A stretch of 6,075 nt of DNA from CAZADH01 sp964483805 (GTDB lineage Bacteria > Muiribacteriota > Ozemobacteria > Ozemobacterales > Ozemobacteraceae). The first letter of the stretch is position 1. Every line of letters starts with the position of its first letter. Positions 1 to 6,075 of this stretch are shown piece by piece. The position numbers and the translations under genes are program-made. Under the pieces are notes generated by a model, which made no database searches, was not told the origin of the DNA, and worked only from the letters and a program-made list of their open reading frames with translations. Where the stretch lies: positions 1-6,075 of the forward strand of contig CAZADH010000339.1 in assembly GCA_964483805.1 (NCBI GenBank), written 5' to 3'.

Positions 1-1
1 C

Positions 2-670
2 AACAACATGGTCAAGGGGGTTCGCGAGGGCCGGTTGCTGCGTAGTTTCGTCTCTGACTCGGTCCGCGCCCGTGCCGGCGATGCCACGCGCATCGGCGCG
101 GGCCGGTCCGGGGAGGCTGTCGCCGTGTCGGTGCTGTTTGCGGGCCTGCAAGGATTCAAGAACCGGCTGGGGTCACGCCCTCCCGAGGTTCTCATCCACG
201 AACTGAACGACCACCTGGCGGCCATGGCTGCGGTTGTGCAGCAGCACGGCGGTCAGATCGACAAATTCATCGGCGACAAGCTGTTGGCTGTCTTCGATCC
301 GCGAGAGTTGGGTGGTGCGGCAGCCGCGGCGACTGCCGCCCTGGCCGCGGCGCGGGCGATGGGCGCCGGGGTCCCGCGGTCGGCGCTGGGGCGTGAGTGC
401 GCGCTCGGGGTTGGCGTGGCGAGCGGCGCCGTACTCGCCGGCATCCTCGGCGCCGAGGCCGTGCGCCTCGAATACACGGTCATCGGTGACACGGTCAACC
501 TCGCCTCGCGTCTTGCCGATGCCGCCCAGAATCGGTCGGGGGGTGGCATCGTGCTCGATGGGGCCACCGCGGCGCTTCTCGATACCGGCACGCGTGCCGA
601 ACTCGTGGCGCTGGGGGCCTTGCAGGTCAAGGGCAAGGCGCGGTCGGTCGAGACCTGGCGGGTTCGGTGA
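2..670 (+). CDS. HAMP-linked class III adenylate/guanylate cyclase, 3' part (first metal Asp replaced by Gly)
   Basis: The frame is open to the left edge, so the N-terminus is missing. The first residues (NNMVKGVREG, then LRSFVSDSV) look like the last HAMP helix and the short linker that precedes many bacterial class III cyclases. The ATG at 8 is therefore probably internal. Counting from that Met, the cyclase domain spans about 38-218 and is complete at its C-terminus (LQVKGKARSVETW). Visible active-site residues are K86 and D90 in DKFIGD, T157 in EYTVIGD, and N164 and R168 in VNLASR. Lys plus Thr at the purine-recognition positions favours ATP as substrate, making cAMP. The oddity is VLFAGLQGF at 42-50: the family normally has Asp where G46 sits, and that Asp binds catalytic metal. 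A homodimer would then lack a metal ligand at both sites, so activity is doubtful. The family call is firm; catalysis is not. It is convergent with the phosphatase gene and overlaps its 3' end. Confidence 0.88.
   Translation, partial: NNMVKGVREGRLLRSFVSDSVRARAGDATRIGAGRSGEAVAVSVLFAGLQGFKNRLGSRPPEVLIHELNDHLAAMAAVVQQHGGQIDKFIGDKLLAVFDPRELGGAAAAATAALAAARAMGAGVPRSALGRECALGVGVASGAVLAGILGAEAVRLEYTVIGDTVNLASRLADAAQNRSGGGIVLDGATAALLDTGTRAELVALGALQVKGKARSVETWRVR
627..670. other. Tail-to-tail coding overlap of cyclase and phosphatase genes
   Basis: The phosphatase stop (TGA, 629-627) lies inside the last 15 codons of the cyclase, whose own stop is TGA at 668-670. These 44 bases code on both strands. 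On the plus strand they encode the end of the cyclase domain (VKGKARSVETW); on the minus strand they encode the phosphatase tail beyond its PP2C domain (EPARSRPTAPCP). The cyclase reading matches the family, so the phosphatase tail is probably the part that extended into its neighbour. There is no intergenic space for a terminator. Confidence 0.85.
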
Positions 671-3600
671 CCGGGTTGCCGTCGTTTCGGGGTGACGGCG
701 GCGCGTCGGCGCGCCCTGCCGCCAACCACTCCACCACCAGCAACGAGGCATCATCCGGCCACGGCACCCGCCCGGTGATGGCGCGCAGGGCGGCGAAGAC
801 GGCGGTCCCCGGTTCCGCCCCATCGCCGATCGTGCGTTGCACCAGTGCTTTGAACCGTTCGAAGCCGATCTGCTGGCCGCTTTCGTCAATCGCCTCGATC
901 AACCCGTCCGTGTAGAGAACCAGGGCCACACGTCCCTCCGCCAGTTGCCCCCGGCCGATGTCGACTGCCGCCGGTTGGGTTGCGGTTACCGTGGCCCCGA
1001 CGAGATCGAGATGCACCTGGGCGATCGCCGCCTTTTTCGACAACCCCAACGGAAAGGTTGTCGGTGCCTCAACGAAAGAGGGCGACGTTCCGGCGCGTAG
1101 CAACAACGGAAAAGTCTGCCCGGCATTGGCCAGGATGATCTGGCCGCTGGCGGGATCGGCGACGCCGAGAATGCAGGTCATGGCCAAACGTCGCTCCAGC
1201 ACCTCGAAGAATAGCTGAGCAATACGACGTAAAACTTCATTGGGGGTATCGGGCATGCGCGGGCACAACAGCCGGACCGCCGCTTTGGCCATGGCAGTGA
1301 CCAGGGCGGCGCTGATGCCGTGGCCGGTGACATCGCCGAGGGCGAAGACGACCCGCCCGTCGCCCAGGGTGAAGTGGTCGAGAAAATCGCCGCCGGTGGC
1401 TTGGGTCATCTGGTTGCAGGCGGTCACGCGCAGGTGTTGGGCTATCAGATCCCCTTTGGGCAGAATCCGGGCCTGCACCGCGGCCGCCAGTTGCATGTCG
1501 GCGAGCGCTTCCATGGCGCGGTTGAATGCGGCGAACAGTCGCCCCAGTTCATCGGCGCGGTCGGTCGGCAACCGCAGGGCGAACGCTTTCGCACCCATGG
1601 CCGCGATGCCGGCGGACAGATCGCTGACCGGTGGCAGCAAGCGGTCGAGGGTGACCCGGACCAACAACAGACAGAAGACGAGAGCGGCGGCAACAAGTAA
1701 ATACACGCGATGGATGGTGTATTGTAGCTTTGCCATGATCACGGATACGGGGGTGATCTGCAGCAACGTGTACTTCGGCAACAGGTTGCCCTGGCGCGCC
1801 ACGACTTCGTAATCGGTGCCGGCTAACACCACGCGCTCGTTGATCGTGGCGCCCGGCTGCAGGGTCAGGCGCTCGGCGATCACCCCCCAGGTGAGTGCAT
1901 CGTCAGCCGTTGGAAAGCTGCGGGCGCGCCCCCAATTGGGCGGCAGCGCGATCAGGCGCGTCGCCGAACCGCCCACGTCGGGGCAGGCGCTCGCCAGATA
2001 GGCGTCGAAGAAAGTGGCATGGCGGATGTTGACGAAGACCGTGCCGGCCGCTGCTCCGTCGGGACCCGCGACCACATCGAGATAGATGAACGCATCGCCC
2101 AACGGTCCGTTGACTGCCTGGAGCGTGCCCAGCGTGGCCTGACTGATCTTGGCGAGATCGCCGACCTCGTCACTGAACAACCCGGACACCGCCAGATCGG
2201 TGGCCGACACCGGGGGCGCAGCGAAACCGTGGCGCGTGTTGTGGGCGGCCATGGCATCCCGCGAGATCGACGACAGCAGTTTGTTGACCTGCGCGGTCGG
2301 ATCGGTGCGGTCGAACGAAGGCAGACGTTCCGCGAATGGTCGTGGATCGGTCATCACCGCGACGTCCCCCGGGCTCAGGGTCATCCCGCGCGCCGTGAAC
2401 TTATGCAGCAACGCGATGCGCTCCGCTCGCGGGCCGAGCGCACTTCGCAGCAGCGGCAGGGGGGCATCATACCCGCGCCAGGCAATGATCTTCGCCGCCG
2501 ACGAAATGACGAAATACTCGTCGATCGCCATGGCGGCATACTCGGCATCGAGCCGGCGGCGCAGTTCGGGCAGGGAGGGCGGTGGACCGTAAGCGCCGCG
2601 CATGGTTCGCAGTCGCAGTTCCCAGGCCCGCAAGTGACCCTCGAAGCGGGCATCGAGATCATCGAGGGCGCGGAGTCCGTCAGCGCGGTTCTCGGCAAGC
2701 AGCGCGGCGTATCGTCCCTGAATGACGAAATGCCCCAGAATGCCGGTCAAGAGCAACGGGAAGGCGATGCCGAGGCCGAGAAGCCCGACCAGCTTCAGGC
2801 GCAGGGAACAGTGGATGACCTCGCCGTCGACAGTGACGCGTCGGAGGGCAAAAATGATGGCGTGACTGAGGATGGCATACAGAGTAAATATGATTGCCAT
2901 AAACACAATCGGCATCTGCCAGGCCCGGCCCACGGCGATAAACGACGTGATGTGCAACGAGGTGCTGAGGGCCAGCCAGTCGCCGCAGCGGACCTGCCCG
3001 GTGCACTGATCACGCAAAGCCCGGGCGCAGGCGGCGGCCAATCCCGCGGGGAGTTCGCCGGTTTCCATGATGCTGCCGTCGGTGCCGGCCGCGAAAAGAT
3101 GGATGTCGGGCCGACCCAGCAGGCGCGGCATCCGCAGCATCAACGGTGGCGTGTTCACCTTCGAGAAATCGATGACGGCGAGCAGAGCGCCGACCGCACC
3201 CGGGGCAGCGACCGCATGGTAGAACAGGTGGGTCGCCCGTCCCGGGCCGTGGTGGTACAGCCGTACCGTGACGTCGGCATGCCCGCGGATCTGGATGAGC
3301 GTGTGTCCCGGTTGGGCGACGACCTCGTCGCACAGATCGAGTTCCCGGGGATCGGGCCGCGCCGTGTCGCTGGCCCAGGGCCGCGTGATTTTGGCGAACG
3401 TGCGCTCGAGGGCGGCCTGCCTGTAGGGGCCGCGGTCGGTGAGCAACCGCCCGGCGCGATCGAACAGGAACAGGTGCGCGCAACCATCGGGGTATGCGGC
3501 TTCCCGTTGGCGCACGAATGCTGTCCACGCGGCGATTCCTGTCGGCTGCGTCGCGGTGCGGCAGGTCTCCTCGAGTGCGCAGGTGTCTGCCTGCAGCAGC

Positions 3601-3791
3601 GGGTCGAGGAGCAGCAGGTCGTAGCGTCCCATGACGATGCGGTCGAGCGTGCGCCGCAGGTCGAGGTACTGCTGACTGTTTGTGCGTTCCTCGTCGACGA
3701 CCAGCCAGGCGCCGAGCAACAACCACAGCATGAACGCCGGCACGCCCCACAACACGGCGACCCCGGCGAACCAGCGCTGGCGGGGACTCAT
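627..3791 (-). CDS. Membrane sensor PP2C/SpoIIE-type serine/threonine phosphatase with HAMP domain
   Basis: This 1054-residue protein is predicted to dephosphorylate Ser/Thr phosphoproteins in response to an external cue. Domains in order: TM1 about 7-32; first extracytoplasmic region about 33-292; TM2 294-316; short basic cytoplasmic loop; TM3 332-356; second extracytoplasmic region about 357-694; TM4 695-713; HAMP about 710-763; PP2C domain about 764-1022; hydrophilic tail. Metal-binding motifs are intact: GGDFLD (D802, D805), GDVTGHG (D820), YTDG (D962) and WPDD (D1013, D1014). Departures are AGQ (Q892) where the family usually has AGH, and an insertion of about 20 residues near 932-951 before the YTDG strand. 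I recognise no named family in either sensor region. The start at 3791 is chosen because it has a strong ribosome site and an ATGA overlap with the upstream gene, and is followed at once by a basic residue cluster and TM1. The in-frame ATG at 3869 would only add 26 residues of hydrophilic sequence. Targets are unknown: no kinase or STAS partner is in view. Confidence 0.93.
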   Translation of the reverse strand: MSPRQRWFAGVAVLWGVPAFMLWLLLGAWLVVDEERTNSQQYLDLRRTLDRIVMGRYDLLLLDPLLQADTCALEETCRTATQPTGIAAWTAFVRQREAAYPDGCAHLFLFDRAGRLLTDRGPYRQAALERTFAKITRPWASDTARPDPRELDLCDEVVAQPGHTLIQIRGHADVTVRLYHHGPGRATHLFYHAVAAPGAVGALLAVIDFSKVNTPPLMLRMPRLLGRPDIHLFAAGTDGSIMETGELPAGLAAACARALRDQCTGQVRCGDWLALSTSLHITSFIAVGRAWQMPIVFMAIIFTLYAILSHAIIFALRRVTVDGEVIHCSLRLKLVGLLGLGIAFPLLLTGILGHFVIQGRYAALLAENRADGLRALDDLDARFEGHLRAWELRLRTMRGAYGPPPSLPELRRRLDAEYAAMAIDEYFVISSAAKIIAWRGYDAPLPLLRSALGPRAERIALLHKFTARGMTLSPGDVAVMTDPRPFAERLPSFDRTDPTAQVNKLLSSISRDAMAAHNTRHGFAAPPVSATDLAVSGLFSDEVGDLAKISQATLGTLQAVNGPLGDAFIYLDVVAGPDGAAAGTVFVNIRHATFFDAYLASACPDVGGSATRLIALPPNWGRARSFPTADDALTWGVIAERLTLQPGATINERVVLAGTDYEVVARQGNLLPKYTLLQITPVSVIMAKLQYTIHRVYLLVAAALVFCLLLVRVTLDRLLPPVSDLSAGIAAMGAKAFALRLPTDRADELGRLFAAFNRAMEALADMQLAAAVQARILPKGDLIAQHLRVTACNQMTQATGGDFLDHFTLGDGRVVFALGDVTGHGISAALVTAMAKAAVRLLCPRMPDTPNEVLRRIAQLFFEVLERRLAMTCILGVADPASGQIILANAGQTFPLLLRAGTSPSFVEAPTTFPLGLSKKAAIAQVHLDLVGATVTATQPAAVDIGRGQLAEGRVALVLYTDGLIEAIDESGQQIGFERFKALVQRTIGDGAEPGTAVFAALRAITGRVPWPDDASLLVVEWLAAGRADAPPSPRNDGNPVTEPARSRPTAPCP
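3788..3791 (-). other. ATGA stop/start overlap joining the two sensor genes
   Basis: The stop codon of the pseudophosphatase gene (TGA, 3790-3788) and the start codon of the phosphatase gene (ATG, 3791-3789) share two bases in an ATGA tetranucleotide. There is no room for a separate promoter or terminator between them, so the two are very likely one transcript, with the dead paralogue made first. Such overlaps are typical of translationally coupled genes whose products work in a fixed ratio. Confidence 0.85.
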
Positions 3792-6075
3792 GCGCGACCT
3801 TCCTCGGACTGCCGATCGGGGTTCGGCGCCGCCGTCGCCGGCGTGGTCGGCGTCTCGGCCGCAGCGCACAATGCCACGAATGTCTGGGTGCGCTCCTGCG
3901 CCAGCTCAGGAAAAGCGCTGTCGATGCCGGCGAACACCGTGGCGCCGACCTCGGTCAGAGGCTGTTGCGCCGCCGTCGTGACCAGGTGCAGCCATGTTGC
4001 TGTCGGGATTCCGGTCGGCGTGGTCGGCGTGGGGGCGAACAACGGTTCGCCGGCGACGAGCACCATTGCCCCCGACGGAAGATCGACCGCGTGGGTGGCG
4101 GGCGTGGTGGGATCGCTGCCGTTCGCCAATATCGACACCCCCTGGCCGCACATGGTCAGACGAAACTGGCCCCGCCAAGCCAGGCTCAGGCGGCGCGTCG
4201 AGGTGTCGAGGCAACCCAACAGGACCTGCGCGCGCCGGTGCGGGTCGGCATCGTGCAGCAGATCGTTCTCGATGGCGGTGAGCGCCGTGGCCGGTTCGAC
4301 CAGGCCGTTGTTCATGGCCAGGCGGGCATGGGCCTTGGCCCCGGCGAGAACGAGGGCCGAGGCGATGGCGCGATCGGGTATGCACATCAGCAATATGCCG
4401 ATGCGGTCTTCCGCGACGGTGAACGTATCAAACAACTCGTTGCCGATCTGCGCCGGCGATCGTGACCACCCCATCGCTTGCACGGTGCCCCTGGTCACTG
4501 GTTTGCGTGGCATCAGTTGCTGGTGAATCTTGCCGCCTGCCGCGACCTGCTCCATCTCTTCGAGAAGCAGGTTCACCCCGTCGGCCAGTTCGTCCAGTTC
4601 GTCGCCCGTGCGCATCTTGATCCGGTGCGCGAAGCGGGAGGCGGCCAGGTGATCGAGCCCGTGAAACAGCACTTGCAGCGGTTGCAGGATCAGTTCGCTG
4701 AACAGGGTGCCCAGCATGAGGGCAAAGACGCCGAGGATGACCGCCAACGCCTGGAAGAGATGATGCAGGCGTTGCAGGGGGCCGCGGATCGGCGCCAGCG
4801 GAATCTTGACCACCAGGTGGAACCGGTTCAGCAGTTGGCCAGGGCGACCGACGAGCAACCACTCGTCGGTGCCGATCCGGGTGCGCAGTTCCTGTACCGA
4901 CCGGGTCCGGCCAATGAGGGCGTGCAAGCGGCGCAGAGCCTGGTCGGGTTCGCCGTGGCGGACGCGGGTGGGCGTCTGGGGCGTGTCGACCGGCAGGCCC
5001 ACCAAGGTGAAGGAAAACGCCGCCGGGTGCCCGGTGCTGCGCCATGATCTGTGCATTCGTCGTAAATACAAGCGCTGGTCGATATCCTTTTCGACGAAAA
5101 CCAGCAGGCACTGACCGACCCCGTTGGCATCATGGCCCAGCGAGAGAAACGGGCGCATCTGGTAGGAACCCAGTTCGACAGTGCTGATCTTGCCCTGGCT
5201 ATCGAACAGACTACGCGCCGTGAACCTGATCATCGGGGGTTCGCTGTCGACCTCCCGCGGCAGTTTGCTGCCCGGATGCTGCTCACGGAACAGGCGGATC
5301 CGCCAGCACGCCAACGCGATCCGACCCAGTGCCGACTCCGTTTCCCGGCCGAGCGCCGCCTCGATGGCGGTCGTGCGCATTGGGCGATTGCTGGCGAGAA
5401 TGCGGCCGTCGGCGTCGGTGGCCGTAATGTGCAGCCACTGCCGCCACGTTGGCTTGATCCGGGTCATGACCCGCTGTCGCTCCGAATCGGTCTTGCATCG
5501 ACGCAGTTGGTCGGCGAGGTCTTGCAGTTGCCGGGCCAGGTGGGTGCTGAAATCCTGAAATCCGCTATCAGCGCGGATGAGCAACGTCTCGGCCGTCTGC
5601 TGCCGCTCGCGGATGATCGCTTCTTCCCGTCCCTTCAACCACGCACCGGCAAACCCCAGAACGGCCAGCAGACCACCCAGGCTCGCCAGGGCCACCAGGA
5701 TCAGGACCTGCACGCGCAGTGGCAGGCCACGGCGGCGAATCCAAACGAGGGCGCCGCTCACGAGCAAGGCGCCCAACAGAGCCACAACTGCCACAGCCGT
5801 TGGATCGGTGTAGATGATCGACCGGTAAGGAACCGGCATCGGCGCCGAGACGCCGAGCAGTTGGCGCCGTCCCACGACGGCGCCGAGGTACAACCGGGCC
5901 CCGTGCTCGATTTCGGCCCGATCGGCAAGTTGCGCGTGCGTCGCCGGATCGTGGTCGGCGAAGTGGAGCGGCGGCGAGACCTGCGCCAGGTCGGTCAGAC
6001 CGTATCCCGCCCCCGCAAAGCGCTGCCGTGCGAATCGCTCGACGGCCCGGCGGGCCAGCATCTCGCCGTCGATCA
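3788..6075 (-). CDS. HAMP sensor with degenerate PP2C/SpoIIE-like domain (predicted pseudophosphatase), 5' end cut by window
   Basis: The frame runs off the right edge, so the N-terminus is missing; residues are numbered from the Met codon at 6061. Visible order: end of a first sensor region (1-87), TM 88-108, basic loop, TM 118-140, second extracytoplasmic region about 141-435, TM 436-458, HAMP about 457-508, PP2C-like domain about 511-732, then a Pro/Thr-rich tail. The layout matches the downstream phosphatase, and matching stretches include GTDEWLLVGRPGQLLNRF (397-414) against GTDYEVVARQGNLLPKY. The catalytic motifs are gone. GGDFxD has become GNELFD (540-545), GDVTGHG aligns with MCIPDRA (559-565), YTDG aligns with VAGE (669-672), and the terminal DD aligns with neither Asp. 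The reading frame is intact and the hydrophobic core is kept (IASALVLAGAKAHARL), so this looks like a maintained non-catalytic protein rather than a decaying gene. It probably binds or regulates its partner, but that is inference. Confidence 0.85.
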   Translation of the reverse strand, partial: IDGEMLARRAVERFARQRFAGAGYGLTDLAQVSPPLHFADHDPATHAQLADRAEIEHGARLYLGAVVGRRQLLGVSAPMPVPYRSIIYTDPTAVAVVALLGALLVSGALVWIRRRGLPLRVQVLILVALASLGGLLAVLGFAGAWLKGREEAIIRERQQTAETLLIRADSGFQDFSTHLARQLQDLADQLRRCKTDSERQRVMTRIKPTWRQWLHITATDADGRILASNRPMRTTAIEAALGRETESALGRIALACWRIRLFREQHPGSKLPREVDSEPPMIRFTARSLFDSQGKISTVELGSYQMRPFLSLGHDANGVGQCLLVFVEKDIDQRLYLRRMHRSWRSTGHPAAFSFTLVGLPVDTPQTPTRVRHGEPDQALRRLHALIGRTRSVQELRTRIGTDEWLLVGRPGQLLNRFHLVVKIPLAPIRGPLQRLHHLFQALAVILGVFALMLGTLFSELILQPLQVLFHGLDHLAASRFAHRIKMRTGDELDELADGVNLLLEEMEQVAAGGKIHQQLMPRKPVTRGTVQAMGWSRSPAQIGNELFDTFTVAEDRIGILLMCIPDRAIASALVLAGAKAHARLAMNNGLVEPATALTAIENDLLHDADPHRRAQVLLGCLDTSTRRLSLAWRGQFRLTMCGQGVSILANGSDPTTPATHAVDLPSGAMVLVAGEPLFAPTPTTPTGIPTATWLHLVTTAAQQPLTEVGATVFAGIDSAFPELAQERTQTFVALCAAAETPTTPATAAPNPDRQSEEGRA
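3798..3805 (-). promoter_or_regulatory. Shine-Dalgarno sequence for the PP2C phosphatase gene
   Basis: On the minus strand the sequence GAGGAAGG lies six bases before the ATG at 3791, inside the last codons of the upstream pseudophosphatase gene (it encodes part of EEGR). Together with the ATGA overlap at 3788-3791 this decides the phosphatase start and suggests translational coupling. No better ribosome site was seen for the alternative in-frame ATG at 3869. Confidence 0.8.

Noticed and set aside
8..10. ATG at 8 as the true start of the cyclase gene
   Set aside because: The frame is open to the left edge, the preceding codons (Asn-Asn) continue a HAMP-end pattern, and only seven upstream bases are visible with no ribosome site. 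The gene almost certainly starts outside the window.
700..715. Perfect inverted repeat (6-base GC stem, 4-base loop) 30 bases after the cyclase stop, as a possible terminator
   Set aside because: No T-tract follows on either strand, the stem lies within phosphatase coding sequence, and short GC palindromes are common by chance in DNA this GC-rich.
3792..3869. Extension of the phosphatase gene to the in-frame ATG at 3869
   Set aside because: It would overlap the upstream gene by 82 bases and add 26 hydrophilic residues before the signal-anchor TM, while the ATG at 3791 has a strong Shine-Dalgarno sequence and an ATGA junction.
2019..4526. A plus-strand open frame of 835 codons antisense to both sensor genes
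   Set aside because: It crosses the junction of two well-supported minus-strand genes, has no recognisable domain, and is rich in Arg, Gly, Gln and Glu as expected from complementing biased high-GC codons. I read it as a chance shadow frame. The shorter antisense and alternate-frame openings across the window are rejected on the same grounds.
3788..6075. The degenerate phosphatase gene as a pseudogene
   Set aside because: No internal stop or frameshift is seen, membrane segments and HAMP are well formed, the PP2C-like core is still recognisable, and its 3' end carries the ribosome site of the coupled next gene. Loss of catalytic residues alone does not make it a broken gene.
1..6075. CRISPR arrays, tandem repeats, insertion sequences, tRNA or rRNA genes
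   Set aside because: I saw no regularly spaced repeats, no transposase-like reading frame with terminal repeats, and no tRNA or rRNA motifs; the whole window is accounted for by three coding regions.

Overview
The window is high-GC bacterial DNA, coding from end to end, with no RNA gene, mobile element or CRISPR array visible. It holds three signal-transduction genes. Two are cut by the window edges: the + strand cyclase at the left and the - strand pseudophosphatase at the right. The lineage cannot be fixed from the sequence. High GC, SpoIIE-type phosphatases with large double sensor regions, and a HAMP-linked class III cyclase suit several Gram-negative environmental phyla, and I make no firm assignment.

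Layout. (1) Positions 2-670, + strand: the end of a HAMP-linked class III nucleotide cyclase, with the catalytic domain complete. (2) Positions 627-3791, - strand: a full-length 1054-residue membrane sensor with two extracytoplasmic regions, HAMP and an intact PP2C/SpoIIE-type Ser/Thr phosphatase domain. Its 3' end overlaps the cyclase 3' end tail-to-tail by 44 bases. (3) Positions 3788-6075, - strand: the upstream partner, with the same architecture. Its PP2C-like output domain has lost every metal-binding aspartate I can align, so it appears to be a pseudophosphatase. It joins gene 2 through an ATGA stop/start overlap, with a strong Shine-Dalgarno sequence inside its own 3' end.

How they may work together. 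Genes 3 and 2 form a translationally coupled pair that looks like an ancient duplication: same domain order, with alignable stretches at the second sensor entry and exit and in the output domain. A plausible reading is a sensor heterodimer in which the dead paralogue regulates or scaffolds the active phosphatase through paired HAMP helices. The convergent cyclase has a matching HAMP-type lead-in, so the locus may join protein dephosphorylation and cyclic-nucleotide signalling. The cyclase itself carries Gly in place of the first metal-binding Asp. No partner kinase, STAS antagonist, anti-sigma factor or response regulator lies in the window, so the target is unknown.
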